This document shows positions 5,759 through 8,929 of a stretch of 8,929 nucleotides of DNA, piece after piece. The stretch covers positions 35,828 through 44,756 of the forward strand of contig DAHU01000033.1 in assembly GCA_002495945.1 (NCBI GenBank), written 5' to 3'. The translations under genes were made by a program, and so were the position numbers. The first letter of the stretch is position 1, and every line of letters begins with the position of its first letter. The DNA comes from Euryarchaeota archaeon UBA13. Lineage in GTDB: Archaea > Thermoplasmatota > Poseidoniia > Poseidoniales > Poseidoniaceae. The notes under the pieces were generated by a model, which saw nothing but the letters and a program-made list of their open reading frames with translations, made no database searches and was not told where the DNA came from.

Positions 5759-7386
5759 AACATCCTGACCCAGAAGTCATGAATGATGGAGTACTTGACC
5801 ACCGAGGTGATGCGCTCCCCTACTTATCTAAATCAGCCAAGAATATGAAAATGGATAAATTACTGTCAACTCCAATACCAACCTATGAAGGCAAAACCCC
5901 CGGTTCATACTTTTGGACCAAAGTGATTTATTGGATTTGCAGCCGGATTAGTAAGGTTCAATTCCGCACAATTGAAGCATCTGGGATGGAAAAGATTCCC
6001 AGAGATAGAGGTTCACTTTGCTGTGCTTGGCACACTAATGGGATATTAGATGCGTTACAAATTACACTAAACCATCCTGAGTATTTCGTATTGGGTGCAA
6101 GGCATGACTTAGTTACTCGCCCAATGCTGGGTTGGTGGACGAGAAAAATGGCGGTTCAGCCTGTGGTTAGAAAGGCTGAATTATTGCGAGGGGGATGTAC
6201 GGAAGAAGAGGCTAACTTTCTCAACGGGCGCTCATTGATGACGTTGGCGTCCGGTATTTCTCACGGTTATGGCTGTGTCTTGTTTCCCGAAGGAACTAGT
6301 CACAATAATGCATACATGTTACGGTTTAGAACCGGCCCAATGCGCACAGTGTTGGCGGCTAGTGCCCTCGCTAAGGCTTCTAACAAAGAGTTGCCAGTAT
6401 TGATTCCGATGGGACTTCATTTCAGGACGCGAGAATATTTCCGAACGGATGTTTGGGTTGAATACGGCACCCCAATTCAAGTGGAAAGTGATGATGTTCC
6501 ACAAAATTTAGTCGATGCAGTTTCCAGCGGTACTTGGTCTGAACCGCCGGCAGAATCTGTGTTCAAACTACGCGATAAGTTGCGAACTGATTTGGTACCA
6601 CTTAGCCCCAATGCTAATTCTTGGGAAGAGTATCGTGGTCTCATGCTACTGGGACATGTGAAGGGCCGCATGGAAGGCAAAAAACCCACCACTTGGAGAC
6701 AAGAAGTTGAGTTGGCTCGAGAGTTGAGAGATACATACGCGAGTAAGTCCAAATCGCTTGACGTTGATAACCTTCAACCTGAAAAAATCATCAATCCAAT
6801 CGTGGATAAATCCTCTCGAGCAGCCGAGATATTACACAAGAATGGACTTGACGGGCGAGATTTGAATCATTCTTCAAACAAACTTGCTTCACCGCGAATA
6901 GCCAAATTACCGCTGGGAATTGTCAGGGCAACATTATTCGCGTTATTGCTTCCAGTTTTCCTGATTTCTCTGTTACCTCAGGTCGTGCTCGGTAGATTGC
7001 TGGGAGACTCAACAGACGAGGGCATTGATGCAAGAACTTCATATCAATTCCTTGCTGCTATGTTTGGCTCAATCATTGTTTGGCCCATATCGTCAGGATT
7101 ATTGGTCGCTATGTTGTACTGGCAAACAGGTACATTGACTGAGATTACTGGATACGATTGGACTCATGCGTTTGGTGGCACGTCTGCAAGTTTATTTGCG
7201 GCATTATTTGCCATGTGGTTACTTATGTTTCTGATATCATACTTTACCGGACATTTGTTCTCCATTGTGTGGGATGATTATGTTGATTTTAGAGGATATC
7301 TAAGGAAATTAAAACTCCCTAAGATAGACAAACAAGAGTTGTTTAATTTGATAGAAGAAATAAAGCAGGATTTGCAAAGTGATTAG
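5755..7386 (+). CDS. PlsC-like glycerol(phospho)lipid acyltransferase with C-terminal membrane domain
   Basis: This 543-residue protein belongs to the PlsC/GPAT acyltransferase superfamily, which puts fatty acyl chains on glycerol-3-phosphate or lysophosphatidate at the membrane. The catalytic motif is WHTNGILDAL with His93 and Asp99, an HX5D spacing as in the GPAT-like branch rather than the common HX4D. LFPEGTSHN (176-184) is the substrate-binding block, followed by LRFRTGPMR (189-197), LIPMGLHFR (216-224) and WVEYGTP (234-240), equivalent to motifs III and IV. After a polar linker (about 270-380), three hydrophobic segments occur near 388-413, 432-456 and 472-497, with DSTDEGIDARTSYQFLAA between the first two. 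This resembles the C-terminal region of bacterial PlsC relatives. The start overlaps the HIT stop in ATGA. Acyl specificity cannot be read from sequence. Archaeal lipids are normally ether-linked, so its presence is notable. Confidence 0.88.
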   Translation: MKHPDPEVMNDGVLDHRGDALPYLSKSAKNMKMDKLLSTPIPTYEGKTPGSYFWTKVIYWICSRISKVQFRTIEASGMEKIPRDRGSLCCAWHTNGILDALQITLNHPEYFVLGARHDLVTRPMLGWWTRKMAVQPVVRKAELLRGGCTEEEANFLNGRSLMTLASGISHGYGCVLFPEGTSHNNAYMLRFRTGPMRTVLAASALAKASNKELPVLIPMGLHFRTREYFRTDVWVEYGTPIQVESDDVPQNLVDAVSSGTWSEPPAESVFKLRDKLRTDLVPLSPNANSWEEYRGLMLLGHVKGRMEGKKPTTWRQEVELARELRDTYASKSKSLDVDNLQPEKIINPIVDKSSRAAEILHKNGLDGRDLNHSSNKLASPRIAKLPLGIVRATLFALLLPVFLISLLPQVVLGRLLGDSTDEGIDARTSYQFLAAMFGSIIVWPISSGLLVAMLYWQTGTLTEITGYDWTHAFGGTSASLFAALFAMWLLMFLISYFTGHLFSIVWDDYVDFRGYLRKLKLPKIDKQELFNLIEEIKQDLQSD

Positions 7387-7396
7387 AAAATCTTGG

Positions 7397-7409
7397 GTTT
7401 GATTCAAAC
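7397..7409. repeat. Perfect short palindrome between acyltransferase and DUF2299-like genes
   Basis: GTTTGATTCAAAC is an inverted repeat with arms GTTTG and CAAAC around ATT, 10 nt after the acyltransferase stop. It could be an operator or a small RNA hairpin. Such AT-rich palindromes also arise by chance. Confidence 0.35.
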
Positions 7410-7422
7410 GGGATGAGTTGCT

Positions 7423-7427
7423 GGGAG
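7423..7427 (+). promoter_or_regulatory. Shine-Dalgarno that selects the GTG start at 7433
   Basis: GGGAG ends 5 nt before GTG 7433. The alternative TTG at 7418 has only a poorly spaced GGATGAG touching it. The site therefore favours the shorter protein. Confidence 0.5.
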
Positions 7428-7432
7428 TCAAT

Positions 7433-8071
7433 GTGACACCGAGTGAAATAGTATCATTGGTCAGAAAATGGCTTGATGAGGAGCGGTTATTTGTCAAGGA
7501 ACAAAATGATCCAAGAGCGCACACTCATGTACTAATCAAATATCCTCAAGGCAAACAAGGACACATGTTTGCTGTCGTTGTTCCAAAGAATCGTGACTTA
7601 GTCGCTATATCAAGCATGACAAGAGTCGACAAAGGTCAACAAGACGAAATGGCTAATCATATGAAAGACGATAAAGATGGTTGGGCTGAATGGATACATG
7701 AAGCTCGATTACAATTGATTGGTTCTGCGGTTGATTGGGGCATCCACATGGGTCATCAAGGGAATAAGAAACCCGGTCCACTACAAGCGTTTAACGTAAG
7801 TTTACCAATATGGTTCGATGGAATAACCAAAAACGAATTTATGCATTCTTTGAGAAGGCTATGGCTTGCAAAACTTGGCATTATTCACGAGATAAAATAC
7901 TCATACGGTCCCGGGGTTGGTAAACCCGGGCCTGTTGATGATTGGGAAAATAGTAAATCAGCCAGAATCGAACCTGCTAAGTCCCAACCATCTAATGAAG
8001 AAAGCATCGAGGTTGAATTTGACGAAAAGATGTCATTTGGAACCAGCTTTGACCCCTCAGAATGGGCTTGA
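7433..8071 (+). CDS. DUF2299-like conserved archaeal protein with acidic C-terminal tail
   Basis: This protein of about 212 residues has an N-terminal helix (TPSEIVSLVRKWLDEERL) and then a pattern of strands (THVLIKYP, HMFAVVVPK, LVAISSMT). A helical segment with WAEWIHEARLQLIG follows, then a second alpha/beta half (FNVSLPIWFDG, LRRLWLAKLGIIHEI). This is reminiscent of the small archaeal DUF2299 family, whose members also begin with a helix and WL followed by a strand containing YP. That link is from memory and tentative. From about residue 162 the sequence turns into a polar, acidic, probably disordered tail ending FGTSFDPSEWA. There is no signal peptide or membrane segment. It follows the acyltransferase by 46 nt on the same strand and may be the last gene of that unit. 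The frame is also open to TTG 7418. Confidence 0.7.
   Translation: MTPSEIVSLVRKWLDEERLFVKEQNDPRAHTHVLIKYPQGKQGHMFAVVVPKNRDLVAISSMTRVDKGQQDEMANHMKDDKDGWAEWIHEARLQLIGSAVDWGIHMGHQGNKKPGPLQAFNVSLPIWFDGITKNEFMHSLRRLWLAKLGIIHEIKYSYGPGVGKPGPVDDWENSKSARIEPAKSQPSNEESIEVEFDEKMSFGTSFDPSEWA
7907..7932 (+). repeat. Strong GC-rich hairpin inside the DUF2299-like gene
   Basis: CCCGGG occurs at 7910-7915 and again at 7925-7930. With GG/CC outside and TT/AA inside, about ten base pairs can form around a GGTA loop, leaving T7909 and G7916 bulged. It encodes GPGVGKPGP at the junction between the folded part and the acidic tail. It is the strongest stem I saw in the plus-strand coding sequence. Confidence 0.5.
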
Positions 8072-8075
8072 GCGA

Positions 8076-8111
8076 GTTGTTAATTTTATGACCTGAAAGG
8101 GTCGTTGTTAA
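8076..8111 (+). promoter_or_regulatory. Direct repeats GTTGTTAA flanking a small hairpin, probable promoter region of exported protein
   Basis: GTTGTTAA appears at 8076-8083 and 8104-8111, 28 bp apart. Between them lie a TATA-like stretch (TAATTTTA, 8081-8088) and a short inverted repeat GACC (8090-8093) with GGTC (8100-8103). The TATA-like stretch would place transcription near 8110-8115, leaving a leader of about 40 nt before the ATG at 8156. It may hold the promoter of the exported protein and the terminator of the previous gene; which elements act is not shown. Confidence 0.35.
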
Positions 8112-8142
8112 GTACCATGAAAACCTCGTTAATGTGTTGTAA

Positions 8143-8150
8143 GAGAGGAT
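8143..8150 (+). promoter_or_regulatory. Shine-Dalgarno selecting the ATG at 8156
   Basis: GAGAGGAT ends 5 nt before ATG 8156. Two further in-frame ATGs at 8117 and 8132 lack such a site and would add 13 or 8 residues containing two Cys and several basic residues ahead of the signal peptide. Confidence 0.5.
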
Positions 8151-8155
8151 TGTCT

Positions 8156-8929
8156 ATGAGTCAAACATTCAAGTCCGTGAGTTTAGTATTGATTATGTTA
8201 TTGTCAGCCATGTCTGGAATGGTCGTAGCGAGCGATTATGCTCAGGCCAATACAGTGGTGATAACCGAGCCACAGCAAATTGTCGATGGGGGGTCTGCTT
8301 CGGACACTCAAACGGCAATAGTTGGAGACAGTCAAGGCAATGTCCACATCATATGGGCACGAAATAACCTGCATCTGTACTATTCCATGGTGGCAAGTAA
8401 CGGCGAAATCCTCATCGACGCAACTCAGTTTACCAACCCAGGAATCCACAAGGTTTGGCATCCAGACGTAGTTGCTGATGAAGATGATAATATCCACGTC
8501 GTATGGACCGACAAATCTGGTACTCACAAGATAATGTACACAGCACTAAGCCCGTACAAAATTCAACCTTTCAACGGTCAACCATCAACCGATGGTGCGA
8601 TTACGGGTATCGATGACGTTGTCATTTCTCAGCGAGCCCAAGACAGAGATTGGGCATCAATCGATGTCGACTCTCAAGGCAATATCCACATTGCGTGGGA
8701 AGATGAGTATGATGAGTTAGAGAAATTCTTCAACCAACCCCAAGTTTACTACTCAATGATTCAACCAGATTTCGTTACTCAAGATGTAATTACATTATTC
8801 GATGACACGCTACTGACACCTATAATCGGACACAAAGGACATCCAGATATTGTTGTTGATGCCAATGACCAAGTGCAAATTGCTTGGGATGACACCCGTG
8901 GTGGCAAGGTAGAACTGGTGTTTGTTATC
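8156..8929 (+). CDS. Exported beta-propeller-like protein (N-terminal part; runs off right edge)
   Basis: The open frame continues for 258 codons to the window end, so the C-terminus is missing. Residues 1-25 form a signal peptide: a short basic start with Lys6, a hydrophobic core 8-24, and a plausible cleavage after VVA (25). The mature part carries a repeated strand motif: DSQGNVHIIW (58-67), DEDDNIHVVW (108-117), DSQGNIHIAW (172-181) and DANDQVQIAW (235-244). Each is followed by a D-rich turn and, in several copies, a YYS or MYT strand. Spacing of 50-64 residues fits blades of a beta-propeller, as in sialidase/BNR-like or NHL-like extracellular proteins of marine archaea. No catalytic residues can be assigned. 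It is likely secreted or surface-anchored by a region beyond the window. It has its own promoter-like upstream region, so it is probably separate from the acyltransferase block. Confidence 0.8.
   Translation, partial: MSQTFKSVSLVLIMLLSAMSGMVVASDYAQANTVVITEPQQIVDGGSASDTQTAIVGDSQGNVHIIWARNNLHLYYSMVASNGEILIDATQFTNPGIHKVWHPDVVADEDDNIHVVWTDKSGTHKIMYTALSPYKIQPFNGQPSTDGAITGIDDVVISQRAQDRDWASIDVDSQGNIHIAWEDEYDELEKFFNQPQVYYSMIQPDFVTQDVITLFDDTLLTPIIGHKGHPDIVVDANDQVQIAWDDTRGGKVELVFVI

Noticed and set aside
8204..8527. Minus-strand ORF of 107 codons near the right end
   Set aside because: Its apparent internal repeat (PYDVDI and similar) mirrors the blade repeats of the exported protein on the other strand.
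1..8929. CRISPR array, insertion sequence, integrase/att site or toxin-antitoxin pair
   Set aside because: I saw no regularly spaced repeats, transposase or integrase motifs, tRNA-fragment duplications or small paired genes that would support any of these, although both tRNAs would be natural integration sites.

Overview
The window looks like chromosomal DNA from a planktonic euryarchaeon, most likely Marine Group II/III (Poseidoniia-like). Three things point to Archaea: an archaeal RNA polymerase zinc-ribbon subunit (RpoP/Rpo12), an RFC-type clamp-loader paralogue, and TATA-box-like elements about 30 bp upstream of tRNA genes. Moderate GC, short intergenic gaps, a bacterial-type glycerolipid acyltransferase and a secreted propeller protein all fit that lineage. 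The assignment is inference from gene content, not from a marker phylogeny.

Layout. 1-341 (minus): 5' part of a gene for an acidic, proline-rich protein of unknown function that runs off the left edge. 374-381: AT-rich TATA-like element shared with the divergent tRNA-Asp(GTC) gene at 411-485. 573-722: rpoP, only 49 codons. 764-1885: a divergent RFC small-subunit-like AAA+ ATPase. 1927-2000: tRNA-Arg(CCT). 2072-3592: an unrecognised four-TM membrane protein with a large soluble C-terminal region. 3672-8071: a same-strand block of a flavoprotein related to SdhA/FrdA but lacking its catalytic residues, a HIT-family protein, a PlsC-like acyltransferase that overlaps the HIT gene by 4 nt, and a DUF2299-like protein. 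8156-8929: the 5' part of an exported beta-propeller-like protein that runs off the right edge. No gap exceeds 300 bases.

How the genes relate. The left half is information processing (two tRNAs, an RNA polymerase subunit, a clamp-loader paralogue). The 3672-8071 block is probably co-transcribed: the flavoprotein and HIT genes abut, and the HIT and acyltransferase genes share ATGA behind a strong Shine-Dalgarno. Its clearest biochemical clue is glycerolipid acylation, unusual for an archaeon, but nothing in the sequence proves that all four proteins work in one pathway. There is no CRISPR array, transposase, integrase, att site or recognisable defence system. The most interesting items are the flavoprotein with a remodelled active site, the archaeal acyltransferase, the altered Walker B of the RFC paralogue, and the orphan membrane protein.
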